From Methylobacterium sp. E-065 (GTDB lineage: Bacteria > Pseudomonadota > Alphaproteobacteria > Rhizobiales > Beijerinckiaceae): a stretch of 34,589 nucleotides of DNA. Numbering within the stretch: the stretch's first letter is position 1; every line of letters starts with the position of its first letter. A model generated the notes under the pieces. The model saw nothing but the letters and a program-made list of their open reading frames with translations, did not search any database and was not told where the DNA came from. Both the position numbers and the translations under genes were made by a program. This document shows, piece by piece, positions 15,932-24,223 of this stretch. Where the stretch lies: assembly GCF_022829605.1 (NCBI RefSeq), contig NZ_JAKSYD010000024.1:1-34589 (forward strand). The letters run 5' to 3'.

Positions 15932-16882
15932 ATGAGCGCCAATTGGACGGATCTTGGCCTGAAGTTCTGGGCCCCCAATTTCGGGCTCCTTCGGACGCAC
16001 GCCATGGTTCCCACACCGGTTGTGCTGAAAGATTGCATAAAGATATTTTTTTCAAGTTGCGACGCCGAGATGCGCGGACGCATATACAGTGTCGATTTGA
16101 GCTTGAAGTTCCCGTACGAGGTGCTCCGTTTCGATCCGACGCCCGTTCTGAATCTGGGTGAGACTGGATGTTTCGACGCCGATGGTGTCAATCCCTGTCA
16201 TGTCATGATCGTCGATGATGTGTGGCGGCTCTACTATGTCGGTTGGCAACGGACGTCGCACGACGTGCCCTACACGCTGTTGACCGGCTTGGCCGTCAGT
16301 AAGGACGGGGGAAACAAATTCGATCGCTGGACGGATGAACCAGTTCTCAAACCCACGCCGGACGAACGGTACTTCCGGACTGCGCCATTCGTAAGGCGTG
16401 TCGGGAATATGTTTGAGATTTTGTACATCGGCGGTGATCGTTTCGTGGTCGATCCGACCGGGAAGTTGCTGCCGCGGTATTCCATCCGCAAGGCGAAGTC
16501 GGCCGACGGCCTTCACTGGTCCAGTCCCGGAGAGGACGTGCTTTTGCCGGACGAGGGACGCGGCGAGATTGGCTTCGGCCGTCCGCGCGTCGAGACATTC
16601 CCCGGGCAGGACCCGATCCTGATGGTCTCGGTTCGGACCGAACAGACCTACACGCTGATGACGTGCCCGTGGGACGAAGGCCCGGTCGATCCGTCCCGCT
16701 TGGCCCCGGTCATCGACACTGCAGGACAGGCATGGGCGTCCGAGATGACGTGCTTCGGCGCGACCTGCCAAATCGGGGAGCGGACGCTGCTCTTCTACAA
16801 CGGCAACGGTTTCGGACGAACCGGGTTCGGTCTGGCCTACCGGGATCTGACCGCGACCGAGGGCGGGTTCCGAACGACGTGA
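15932..16882 (+). CDS. GH43/GH32-like five-bladed beta-propeller protein
   Basis: 316 residues from ATG 15932; an earlier in-frame start at 15851 would overlap the previous gene. Propeller features recur: 'DDVWRLYYVGWQR', 'FRTAPFVRRVGNMFEILYIGG', 'YSIRKAKSADGLHWS', 'GRPRVETFPGQDPILMV' and 'TLLFYNGNGFGRTGFGLAYR'. The 'W.LYY' and 'G.GLAY' blade endings are typical of GH32/GH43/GH130-like folds. There is no signal peptide, so it acts in the cytoplasm. Proteins of this kind occur in surface-glycan clusters without a proven hydrolase role; they may act on nucleotide-sugar or lipid-linked intermediates. Catalytic acids cannot be assigned with confidence. Its 3' half is again GC-rich. Confidence 0.7.
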   Translation: MSANWTDLGLKFWAPNFGLLRTHAMVPTPVVLKDCIKIFFSSCDAEMRGRIYSVDLSLKFPYEVLRFDPTPVLNLGETGCFDADGVNPCHVMIVDDVWRLYYVGWQRTSHDVPYTLLTGLAVSKDGGNKFDRWTDEPVLKPTPDERYFRTAPFVRRVGNMFEILYIGGDRFVVDPTGKLLPRYSIRKAKSADGLHWSSPGEDVLLPDEGRGEIGFGRPRVETFPGQDPILMVSVRTEQTYTLMTCPWDEGPVDPSRLAPVIDTAGQAWASEMTCFGATCQIGERTLLFYNGNGFGRTGFGLAYRDLTATEGGFRTT

Positions 16883-16953
16883 GGCCGGCCGCGCGCCGGG
16901 GCAGGCACTGCCGCGACCTGATCGACAGCGGCTCCGGGAACTGTGCGGGAGTC

Positions 16954-16984
16954 CCGACGCGGCCGGCCGGCCCGTCCGCGTCGG
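16954..16984. terminator. GC-rich hairpin between convergent genes
   Basis: 9-bp perfect arms (16954-16962 and 16976-16984) with a 13-nt loop that is itself GC-palindromic. It lies between the convergent ends at 16882 and 17045, where a bidirectional terminator is expected. It lacks a T-run. Confidence 0.4.
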
Positions 16985-17044
16985 CGGGGCGATCACCGCC
17001 GCCGCGGGGCTCGGACCGACCAGGACCTCGGACGGGCCGCGCCG

Positions 17045-17980
17045 CTACAATGCGATCGCGTAGGTGTCGTGCATCACGGCACTGCCGCCGAACTCCTCCT
17101 TCTGCGTCAGAAGGCCCTGATTCAGGACGCGGCCGCCTTCCTCGGTCGAGATGCCGAAATCGAAATAGCGCTTCGTCGGTTCATAGATCTTGATCAGCGT
17201 GCTGAAGAGAAGATCCAGCGCGCCCACGTCGCGCCCCTGCCGGTTGGACGCGATGTACTGAGCATGCGCGACGTCCGGGGTCTCGAAGATCACGACACCG
17301 CTCACCGTCTCGTCCGACTGCTCGGCGGTGAACAGCTTGATGTTGTCCGGGAAGCGCCCCGCCAGCATCTCGATCTCCGAAAGGCTGTGAACTGGCGCGA
17401 CGCCGTGGCGCTCTTGGAGCGTCTGCGCGAGGATGTCCCAGAACTCTGGCCAGCGGCTGTCGGTGCGGACGGTAAGACCGGCCTTCTGCGCCTTGCCGAC
17501 CCCGCGGCGGCGGCGGGACGAGAGTTCGCCGGGCAACCGATAGTCGATCGTCGTGGTGACATCCCTCCGGACCAGCTGGGCGCCGACGCGGAACAAGCAG
17601 TACAAGTCGGCCTCGGCGGGCCGGCGGTGATAGATTGACGGGACCGGCTTGTAGATCAGCTTCCTGGCGCCGGCCTGCCTGTAATGGTTGAGACAATCCT
17701 CGAACAGCGTCAGGGTCGCGTCGGTCGACAGCCGGCCGGTTAGGAGGCCGCCGAACGTCAGGCCCTGATGGGAATGGATCGAATCGCCCTCGATATTCGC
17801 GGGAAGCGTCGCCACCAGCGTGTCGTCGCGGATGATGAGCAGCGAGGCGTCCGTGAAGCGGTCGGCGTGGTAATCCATGAAGCCGCGATCGAACAGGAAA
17901 TGTCCGTTCAGAGCCGTGCCATTGTGCGCGTTCCAGGCCGAGGTTTGATCCTGGGTGAACCGCCGGACCGTCACGGTCAT
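17045..17980 (-). CDS. FemAB/GNAT-like acyltransferase
   Basis: 311 residues. The N-terminal part includes 'DASLLIIRDDTLVATLPANIEG', then 'SHQGLTFGGLL' and 'GARKLIYKPVPSIYHRRPAE'. The C-terminal part has 'IKLFTAEQSDETVSGVVIFETPDVAHAQYIASNRQGRDVGALDLLFSTLI' (positions ~216-265), the pattern of FemAB/BioF2-type double-GNAT proteins. The ending 'FDFGISTEEGGRVLNQGLLTQKEEFGG' is typical of this group. Members transfer aminoacyl or acyl groups to cell-envelope amines; here an amino sugar is the probable acceptor. It is the last gene of the leftward operon, 2 bp after the acyltransferase gene. Confidence 0.75.
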   Translation of the reverse strand: MTVTVRRFTQDQTSAWNAHNGTALNGHFLFDRGFMDYHADRFTDASLLIIRDDTLVATLPANIEGDSIHSHQGLTFGGLLTGRLSTDATLTLFEDCLNHYRQAGARKLIYKPVPSIYHRRPAEADLYCLFRVGAQLVRRDVTTTIDYRLPGELSSRRRRGVGKAQKAGLTVRTDSRWPEFWDILAQTLQERHGVAPVHSLSEIEMLAGRFPDNIKLFTAEQSDETVSGVVIFETPDVAHAQYIASNRQGRDVGALDLLFSTLIKIYEPTKRYFDFGISTEEGGRVLNQGLLTQKEEFGGSAVMHDTYAIAL

Positions 17981-17982
17981 CG

Positions 17983-18648
17983 CTAGCGCGCTCGGCAGAA
18001 GCGCGTTGCAGCGATCTTGCGCGGCTCTGCCGGATTGCCTTGGTAGATCTTGTCCGGCTCCGTGGATTGCGCGAGGCTCGAGGCCATGCTGATGAAGTTG
18101 TCGGGCGCGATCGTGACGCCGTGCCCGATGGCGGCGTTGACGCCGAGGAAGCTGTAGGCCCCGATCCGGCAGAACCCCGAAATCACTACGTGTGAGCTCA
18201 CGAAGACATTGTCCTCGATGACCGAGCGGTGGCCAATGTGGTTACCGCTCCAGAGTGTGACGTTGTTTCCAATCTCAACGAAGGGTTGGATGACATTGTG
18301 CTCTAGGATGAAGCAGTTCTCACCGATCGTGACATTGTGCCAAACGAAGGCCTTCGTGCTGACATACGACGTCAACCTGTAGCCCATGGACTTGACCTGA
18401 GCACAGAGATCGGCCCGGACGCGATTGAGCTTTGAATCGCCGATGGCGACGAAGGCGTCGTATTCCTCTGGCGGGTAGGCCTGCTGCACCTGGGCAAGCG
18501 GGATCACCGGCAGATCGTGGTGGTGTGGCTGCGTGATGTACGCCTCAGCGATCGAGAAGGCCTTCACCTCGTGGCCGCTGTCATGGGTGAAGTACTCATA
18601 AGCCATGCTGGCGATTTCGCCGTTGCCGAAGATAATCAGCGGTTTCAT
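17983..18648 (-). CDS. NeuD-family sugar acyltransferase (FdtC/QdtC-like role)
   Basis: 221 residues. It opens with 'PLIIFGNGEIASMAYEYF', a Rossmann-like nucleotide-sugar site. A left-handed beta-helix from about residue 95 contains 'WSGNHIGHRSVIEDN', with His140 as likely catalytic base, and ends 'IYQGNPAEPRK'. It lies three genes downstream of a FdtA/FdtB pair, so it most likely N-acylates the 3-amino-3,6-dideoxyhexose they make, the step called FdtC or QdtC in studied systems. No ORF separates it from its neighbours (2 and 3 bp gaps). The acyl donor may be acetyl-CoA or the product of the operon at 4.2-8.8 kb. Confidence 0.82.
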   Translation of the reverse strand: MKPLIIFGNGEIASMAYEYFTHDSGHEVKAFSIAEAYITQPHHHDLPVIPLAQVQQAYPPEEYDAFVAIGDSKLNRVRADLCAQVKSMGYRLTSYVSTKAFVWHNVTIGENCFILEHNVIQPFVEIGNNVTLWSGNHIGHRSVIEDNVFVSSHVVISGFCRIGAYSFLGVNAAIGHGVTIAPDNFISMASSLAQSTEPDKIYQGNPAEPRKIAATRFCRAR

Positions 18649-18651
18649 CGA

Positions 18652-19485
18652 TTACGCCTTCATGATGAGGAGATCTTCGCGTCGGTTGGCCATGGGGAGA
18701 TCCGGCGCCTGAGGCATGAGGTAGGCGTCCGCACCTGCGGCCTGCGCCCGCTGAATGAGCCCCGTGAGCACGGCGTCGTCGATCTTGCCGGGACTCGGCT
18801 CATTGTAGCGGACGTCCGGCTCGGAGTCGGTCTGCGTGAAGGCCTTGTGAAACCGCCGGCCGGTCTCGCTCGCGAAGAAACGGCGCCGCTTCGAGATGTT
18901 CGGGATGTCGCCGATCAGGGCACGGCCGCCATCGGTGAGAAGCGCGACGATGCTGTCGAGGAAGGTGAAGGGATTGCCCTCCGCGAACACGTAATGGAAG
19001 ACGCTGTAGCAGAGGACAACGTCGGCTCGGCCGACCGCATCCCGGATGGCGTCCCGGTTCGCCGGGAACGCGCCGGCGATCTTCAGGGTCACGCCGGCGA
19101 CGTCGGGCAGCTGCGCGAGCATCTCGGCGCTGTCGACGAGGATCAGGCGGTGATTCCGCTCGCGGCACAGGTCGATGAGGCGATGCGCCAGCCCGGCGCA
19201 TCCGGGCCCGATATCCACAATGGTGGCGCCGGTCCCGAGCAGTGCCGGGAGCTTGGCCGCGATGTCGCGGAGGATCGCTTCCTCGAAGCCGTCGCGATAC
19301 GTCTCCGGGAAACCGATCCGTTCGTTGGCGGAGAGGTGCGGGTTCAGCGCCAGGGCGCGGAATCCGTCGAACGTGAGGTCGACCTTAGCGAGATCGACGT
19401 CGCGGCCGGTCCGGAGACGCTCCAAGGAACTCGGGCCGTTCTCGGGAGGGCCACCGTCGGCAGCGTTCAGGGGAGACGATGACAC
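18652..19485 (-). CDS. SAM-dependent methyltransferase
   Basis: 277 residues from GTG 19485, set by an excellent AAGGAGG ribosome-binding site just upstream; the longer frame is low-complexity and non-coding in character. Motif I is 'ATIVDIGPGCAGLAHRLIDL' around residues 87-106, followed by 'HRLILVDSAEMLAQLP' and 'ADVVLCYSVFHYVF'. This is a class I methyltransferase of the kind seen in glycan clusters, where members modify sugar hydroxyl, amino or carboxyl groups. It sits between the FdtB-like aminotransferase and the acyltransferase, so it may methylate the same deoxy-amino sugar. The exact position is unknown. Confidence 0.8.
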   Translation of the reverse strand: MSSSPLNAADGGPPENGPSSLERLRTGRDVDLAKVDLTFDGFRALALNPHLSANERIGFPETYRDGFEEAILRDIAAKLPALLGTGATIVDIGPGCAGLAHRLIDLCRERNHRLILVDSAEMLAQLPDVAGVTLKIAGAFPANRDAIRDAVGRADVVLCYSVFHYVFAEGNPFTFLDSIVALLTDGGRALIGDIPNISKRRRFFASETGRRFHKAFTQTDSEPDVRYNEPSPGKIDDAVLTGLIQRAQAAGADAYLMPQAPDLPMANRREDLLIMKA

Positions 19486-19639
19486 GGGGCCCTCCTTTTT
19501 CGTTTGGGATCGGCGTCCCAGCCTGGGCAGTCCGGGTCCTGAGATGCCGCTAGCTGCCCGAACCGCGCGGCGCGTGGAACCGGCCGCGGATCTCAGGACC
19601 GCTGACGGAGCCGGGCTCGGCGATCCGAGGCCGTCGATC

Positions 19640-20761
19640 TCACGCCGGGCCGCGGCGTTGGTCCGAGGCCATGGCCGCACGGCAGACGAGAACGACGTGC
19701 CGGATCTCCTCGTCCCGCAGATGGGGCCCAATGGGGAGGCTCAGGATCTCTCGACCGAGGGTGCGGCCCAGATCGCTCTCCCCCGCGATCGGGACCCCCG
19801 CATAGGCTTCGGCATCTGCCGGTGCGATCGGGTAATGGATCTGCGTGCCGACCCCCGCCTCGGCGAGCCGCGCTGCCAGCGCATCCCGTTGCTGGGACCG
19901 GACGACGAACAAGTGCCAGACGGGATCGGTGCGCGGATCGACCTGCGGAAGGGCGAGGTCCGTATCGGCGAGGCCGTCCCTATAAGCGGCCGCGACGGCG
20001 CGGCGCCGGCTGTTCCAGTCGTCGAGGTGGCGCAGCTTGATTCGAAGCAGCGCGGCCTGAAGCTCGTCGAGCCGCGAGTTCACCCCCTGCTGCCGATGCA
20101 CGTATTTCTCGCGCGAGCCGTAATTGGCGAGTTCGCGGATCCGGCGCGCGACTGCCGTGTCGGACGTGGTCACGGCCCCGCCATCACCCAGGGCGCCCAG
20201 GTTCTTGCCCGGATAGAAGCTGAACGCGGCGGCGTCGCCGTGGCTGCCGGTCCGCCGCCCGGCGAAGGTCGCGCCGTGGGCCTGTGCAGCATCCTCGATG
20301 CAGACGAGGTTATGCCGCCGCGCCAGGGTGCGGAACGCCTCCATGTCGGCCGGCTGACCGTAGAGGTGGACCGGCATGACGGCCTTTGTCCGGCTGCTGA
20401 CGGCCCGCGCGGCGCCGGCCGGGTCCATGTTGTAGGTCGACGGATCCGGATCGACGGAGACTGGCTTCGCGCCGACCTGGCTCACCGCCAGCCAGGTCGC
20501 GATGAACGTGTTCGACGGCACGAGCACCTCGTCGCCGGGACCGATTCCGTAGGCACGCAGGATCAGGATCAGGGCGTCCAGGCCATTGGCGACGCCGATC
20601 GCATGCTCGGCTTCGCAATAGGCGGCAAACTCCGACTCGAAGGCTTCGACTTCCTCGCCCAAAATGTAGCGCGAACGGTTCAGGACCCCATGCCAGGCGG
20701 CATCCAGTTCAGCCCGAATGCTGTCATGGGTTCGATGGAGGTCGAGAAACGGAACTTGCAT
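19640..20761 (-). CDS. fdtB: FdtB/QdtB-type dTDP-3-amino-3,6-dideoxyhexose transaminase
   Basis: A 373-residue DegT-family enzyme. Lys186 in '[17 protein letters not shown]' forms the PLP Schiff base and Asp157 in '[11 protein letters not shown]' binds the cofactor. The opening '[10 protein letters not shown]' and the [13 protein letters not shown] form are characteristic of 3-aminotransferases (FdtB, QdtB, DesV-like). The 12-bp distance to the ketoisomerase gene supports the assignment. It takes a dTDP-3-keto-6-deoxyhexose to the 3-amino sugar with glutamate. Fuc3N versus Qui3N depends on the partner isomerase and cannot be read from this gene. The symbol denotes the family rather than a verified orthologue. 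Confidence 0.88.
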   Translation of the reverse strand: MQVPFLDLHRTHDSIRAELDAAWHGVLNRSRYILGEEVEAFESEFAAYCEAEHAIGVANGLDALILILRAYGIGPGDEVLVPSNTFIATWLAVSQVGAKPVSVDPDPSTYNMDPAGAARAVSSRTKAVMPVHLYGQPADMEAFRTLARRHNLVCIEDAAQAHGATFAGRRTGSHGDAAAFSFYPGKNLGALGDGGAVTTSDTAVARRIRELANYGSREKYVHRQQGVNSRLDELQAALLRIKLRHLDDWNSRRRAVAAAYRDGLADTDLALPQVDPRTDPVWHLFVVRSQQRDALAARLAEAGVGTQIHYPIAPADAEAYAGVPIAGESDLGRTLGREILSLPIGPHLRDEEIRHVVLVCRAAMASDQRRGPA

Positions 20762-20773
20762 CCCAAATGTCTT

Positions 20774-21178
20774 TCACCTGAGGCCTTTGGCCTTCAAAAA
20801 GTCCTCGTAATTGCGATAATAATCACTCTCCGCGTAGTGATCCGATGCGAGAGAAAGGCAGACCGCCCCGCCCGAGAAATTGTCGATATCCCGCCACATC
20901 ATCTGCGGCACGTAGAGACCGAAATTCGGTCGGCTCAGGAGAAAAGTCTGCCGAGTCTTCCCGTCATCGAGGTGGACCTTGAAGCTCCCGGAGACGGCGA
21001 TGAGAACCTGCTGCAGATTCTTATGGCTGTGGCCTGCCCGGACGGCACCGTGAGACACGTCGTAGATAAAATAGACGCGCTTGATACTGAACGGCACATC
21101 CGCCTCTGCCTCGATGGGCGTCAGCGCTCCCCTGTGATCCAGGATATGGCGGAACTCGATCAGGTGGGGCTGAGTCAT
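20774..21178 (-). CDS. fdtA: FdtA/QdtA-type dTDP-4-keto-6-deoxyhexose 3,4-ketoisomerase
   Basis: A 134-residue single cupin of the WxcM C-terminal class. 'VRAGHSHKNLQQVLIAVSG' contains His50 and His52, the pair corresponding to the catalytic histidines of FdtA. 'HLDDGKTRQTFLLSRPNFGLYVP' and the ending 'YAESDYYRNYEDFLKAKG' are family signatures. It moves the keto group from C4 to C3 of a dTDP-4-keto-6-deoxyhexose, giving the substrate for the following aminotransferase. An AGGGA site precedes ATG 21178. Retention or inversion at C4 (Qui3N or Fuc3N product) cannot be settled by eye. The dTDP-glucose dehydratase must be encoded elsewhere. Confidence 0.9.
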   Translation of the reverse strand: MTQPHLIEFRHILDHRGALTPIEAEADVPFSIKRVYFIYDVSHGAVRAGHSHKNLQQVLIAVSGSFKVHLDDGKTRQTFLLSRPNFGLYVPQMMWRDIDNFSGGAVCLSLASDHYAESDYYRNYEDFLKAKGLR

Positions 21179-21381
21179 TGCTTCCCTGTCGATACCTCGG
21201 CTTTCAACGCGGATCGTCGGAGGATTTTGAAGGAGATCGGCGGGATCGATCCGATACTTATCAGCTAGATCGAAGCGCCAGGGCCAACTCTCGGTTGCTT
21301 AGTATGCCGAAATGAGCGGCTCCGCAATCGAACCTCGAGCGTGCCCGGGAGAATCGCGGATGGCTTACAACGGAAGCTCCG

Positions 21382-23238
21382 TCACGGTCCATTGCGGCGC
21401 GCAAATGGCAGCGCCTCGATCATCCGCCCGACGATCGTCCCAACGGGCCGTTGTTTCGCGGGTGTATCCCCCTCCGAGACGGGTGATGATTCGCGATCCA
21501 GTAAGGATAGGATTTCACGCGGTGCAACGTTGTAGTTGGCGTGGAATGCGTGGCCTTCCTCGCTCACCGTCTGGCCACGCAGGAACGTGATTGTCGCGCC
21601 GCCGGCTTCGATGAAGCTCGTGTAGCCCCGAAAATTGAAGCCGAGGTTCGCATGGATCAGTCCAACGATGCGGCACTCCGGACGGCAGAACAAACCGTTC
21701 GTCAGCGCCGAACTCGATGACCCGACAATGAGATCGGCGGTATGGAACGCTTCGACCTGCTCGAGAAAGGTCATCGTCTCGGGCGTGATGACCTCGAACC
21801 CGTGTGGGCGGAGGGCTTCAGCAATCTCGCCCTCGTTGACCAACTGGCGCTGAGCGAAGGCCTTGCGTGAGATGAACAGCCGGCGTCCTGTCCGCCCGCT
21901 CAGCGCCCCGCGTTCGCGAGCGCCGTCGAGGATCCGCGTGCGCAGATCGATCAGGATATCGCTCGGCCAGGTCGTGTCATAGACGCGTCGGCCGGGCTTC
22001 ATCTCGAACGGGAAGAAGGCCGGCACCGGGGCGAGGCCGAGAAGCCCGAACGCGACGGGCTTCGGCGGCAGCCTGACGATCGGGCGGTCGCGCGTGTCGA
22101 GGAGCCTGACCACCTCCTCATGCGTCGCTGGCATATGGTCGTCGATGCACAGCGGGATGTCGACCGGGCAGCGCGGATCGTTGTAGGCGAGCATCCGCGG
22201 GACGAACTCGCAGAACCAATGGCCGTAATTGCGGCTCTGGAGCCCGAACATCGAGAGCCCGGCCTCGATGCGCAAGCTGTCGTCCGGAACTTCGATCAGC
22301 GCCTGTCGGTCGCCGAAGGCCGCCATCACGATCTGATCGGGGTTGACGCCATCTTGGAGCAGGACGTCCCCGCGGCGGGGATGGGCCGCGAGATCGTAGA
22401 TGAGGTGCTCACCCTTGATCACGAGGTTGCTGCGCGGGAAGGCATGACATGCCTCGACCAGCGCGAGATACTGGGCCGGCGCTTCCAGCTCTCCCGGCTC
22501 CGAGGTGAGGGGCGGCGGCGGCTCGGTGAACTTGATCTGCGGCTCTGCAATCGGGCGCCGCGGCCGCAGTTCCGTATAGCGGATCCCGGGTTGGCCGGCC
22601 AGGGTTGCGGCGCTGACCATGGTATAGCTTGCGAGACGACCCGCCCTGATCACGTGGCGGGTCGTCTCGTGCAGGGCGACGGCCTCCGCGTAGGCCCCGG
22701 CTTCGATCAGGGCGTCGAGTTGGAAGCGGCGCGAGTTCTTGATCTTCTTCGCGACCGGATCGCCATCGGGTGTGATGAGGCCGGCTTCGTCGCCGCCGAG
22801 TTCGAGGGCGAGGCGGTAATACTGGACGCTTGGCTCGGCCTCACCGCGCAGCTCGCATTCCCAGGCCTTGTCCATGAAGGCCTTGACGATCTTGGGTCTC
22901 AGGCGGCGGGCGTCCGCAGCGCGCAGTCGCATGATGGCCGGACCGGCCTCCGCGAAGCGCTCCTGCGCGCAGAGGTCCCGCAGCCGCGCCTCCGCGGCGG
23001 CCAGGGTCCAGCGGTCGCCGTCCCGGCCTGCGAGGGCTGCGGCCAGCTCGTAGGCCTGCGCCGCGAGGCCGGGCGCGTCGGTGCTGTCCAGTCGGAACGC
23101 CAGGGCATCGAGATGGCGGATCATCGCGCTGGGTTGGCTGCCCGCCGCCTCCGGATCGGTGCTCACCGCGCTGAGCCGCGCGATCAGATCGGCGGGGCCG
23201 CCGCGATGATCTCTGATTAGCTCTAGGAACTGTGCCAT
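21382..23238 (-). CDS. GT61-family glycosyltransferase with helical N-terminal region
   Basis: 618 residues from ATG 23238; the frame stays open to 23931 but the extra part is Arg/Ser/Pro-rich and looks non-coding. The N-terminal ~200 residues are Ala-rich helices resembling TPR-like repeats ('LAAQAYELAAALAGRDGDRW', 'AYAEAVALHETTRHV'). The GT61 domain follows, with 'SRNYGHWFCEFVPRML' and 'LFISRKAFAQRQLVNEGEI', then 'TADLIVGSSSSALTNGLFC'. It differs from the two GT61 genes at 10-16 kb: it lacks the NPDV module, and the 'G(P)(L/I)GAAFSN' motif reads 'GSSSSALTN'. It probably heads the leftward operon and may transfer the FdtAB-derived sugar. The ribosome-binding site is weak. Confidence 0.82.
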   Translation of the reverse strand: MAQFLELIRDHRGGPADLIARLSAVSTDPEAAGSQPSAMIRHLDALAFRLDSTDAPGLAAQAYELAAALAGRDGDRWTLAAAEARLRDLCAQERFAEAGPAIMRLRAADARRLRPKIVKAFMDKAWECELRGEAEPSVQYYRLALELGGDEAGLITPDGDPVAKKIKNSRRFQLDALIEAGAYAEAVALHETTRHVIRAGRLASYTMVSAATLAGQPGIRYTELRPRRPIAEPQIKFTEPPPPLTSEPGELEAPAQYLALVEACHAFPRSNLVIKGEHLIYDLAAHPRRGDVLLQDGVNPDQIVMAAFGDRQALIEVPDDSLRIEAGLSMFGLQSRNYGHWFCEFVPRMLAYNDPRCPVDIPLCIDDHMPATHEEVVRLLDTRDRPIVRLPPKPVAFGLLGLAPVPAFFPFEMKPGRRVYDTTWPSDILIDLRTRILDGARERGALSGRTGRRLFISRKAFAQRQLVNEGEIAEALRPHGFEVITPETMTFLEQVEAFHTADLIVGSSSSALTNGLFCRPECRIVGLIHANLGFNFRGYTSFIEAGGATITFLRGQTVSEEGHAFHANYNVAPREILSLLDRESSPVSEGDTPAKQRPVGTIVGRMIEALPFARRNGP

Positions 23239-23560
23239 GTCCGCGGTCGTGTCCCTGTGCTCGATCCGTCCATCCCCGGCTTGATCGGGCGTTGCAAGCC
23301 TGGAACGACGGCCGGCAGGACGGGGGCATCGGACGTCGGGGCCTTCCCTTAGCGTCCCGCCGCGGAACTGGTAAATCCCCGTCCGGGACGGATTGGCCGC
23401 GGGGCCGGACCTCGGTTCGCCGCCGCCGTGCGGAGAGGAACGCCTTCGGATGCCGGAATCTTCAAGTCTGGACTTCGGTCTCCGCGATGGGCCTGCGCGC
23501 CCGCAGATCCGAACGTTGGCTGCCGGCCGGCAGCAGGGACGGAACGGGGCGCTGTGCGCC
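23239..23560. other. Divergent intergenic region, 322 bp
   Basis: This separates the leftward GT61 gene from a rightward unknown gene and must hold promoters for both, though I cannot assign boxes in this GC-rich DNA. An in-frame ATG at 23450 with GGAGAGGAA upstream could be an earlier start of the rightward gene, which would shorten the gap. A 16-nt perfect palindrome occurs at 23519-23534. Confidence 0.4.
23519..23534. promoter_or_regulatory. Perfect 16-nt palindrome, possible operator
   Basis: GCTGCCGGCCGGCAGC reads the same on both strands with no spacer. It lies 27 bp before ATG 23561 and ~280 bp before the divergent GT61 start. A dimeric regulator could bind it, but such GC palindromes also arise by chance in this genome. 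Confidence 0.3.
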
Positions 23561-24223
23561 ATGGAGGCAGTGGCAGTCTTGGCCGGCGAGCCCATCTCCG
23601 ACCAACCGGCCTGTGCGTCCCCGGTGCTCGCCGCCTTCGTGCGCACGTGGAGCGACGGCCTTCCGCAGGACGCGCGCGACAACCTCATCCTCCCGCTTCT
23701 GCCCCGCCTCGTCGGGACGCGCGGGTCGGAGCAGCTGGAGCGCCGCCGCGCCGGACTGGTGGCTGACTGGATGGTCCGCACCCATCTCCCGGCATGGTTC
23801 CACCTTGCCAAGCTGAATGTCGAGGCCGACGCACTGGCCGATCTGCCCGAAATCCCCAACCTGGGCGCGTTCGGCGCCCTGTGCGACCCGCTCAAGCGAG
23901 CCCGCAAGCGAGCCATGATCGCCAATCTCACCCTGCGTCAGACCGGACGCGACGTGCGCGCCGCGGCCTGGGACGCTGCTCACCAGGCGGCCTGGACCGC
24001 GATCCGGGATGATCTGGAGGCCATCGGCGGCGCGATCCTCGCCGCCGGCTGGGATTGCGCCTACGCGGCGGCCTACGCGGCGGCCCGCGCCTACGGGAAG
24101 GCCCCGCTGGAGCCGACTCGGCGCGCCCTGCAGGAGACGGCCGTCGCCCTGATTGAACGCATGATCGCCGCGGGCGGCGGCGGACCCAGCGGGCTCCACA
24201 CCGCCGCAGATGCCGCGCCGTGA
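23561..24223 (+). CDS. Conserved helical protein of unknown function
   Basis: 220 residues from ATG 23561 (a start at 23450 is possible). The first part reads 'FVRTWSDGLPQDARDNLILPLLPRLVGTRGSEQLERRRAGLVADWMVR' (residues ~24-71), then a short 'THLPAWFHLA'. The later part is Ala-rich helix with repeated 'AAW', 'AAYAAAYAAARAYG'-like spacing. I recall similar uncharacterised proteins in actinobacteria and proteobacteria that share 'LLPxLVGTRGSxxLExRRAxxxADWxVR', with no assigned function. Its stop overlaps the epimerase start by 4 bp (GTGA), so the two are co-translated. It is soluble, with no signal peptide or membrane segment. Confidence 0.7.
   Translation: MEAVAVLAGEPISDQPACASPVLAAFVRTWSDGLPQDARDNLILPLLPRLVGTRGSEQLERRRAGLVADWMVRTHLPAWFHLAKLNVEADALADLPEIPNLGAFGALCDPLKRARKRAMIANLTLRQTGRDVRAAAWDAAHQAAWTAIRDDLEAIGGAILAAGWDCAYAAAYAAARAYGKAPLEPTRRALQETAVALIERMIAAGGGGPSGLHTAADAAP

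Noticed and set aside
19486..19731. N-terminal extension of the leftward methyltransferase
   Set aside because: GTG 19485 has a perfect AAGGAGG site, and the extension would overlap the end of the FdtB gene with non-coding-like sequence.
19175..21268. A 697-codon rightward open frame
   Set aside because: It is antisense to the methyltransferase, FdtB and FdtA genes, which have clear motifs. Its translation is Arg/Asp/Gly-rich without domain character, as expected opposite GC-rich genes.
23239..23931. N-terminal extension of the third GT61 gene
   Set aside because: The frame stays open but is Arg/Ser/Pro-rich and overlaps the divergent unknown gene. The homologous part begins at ATG 23238.
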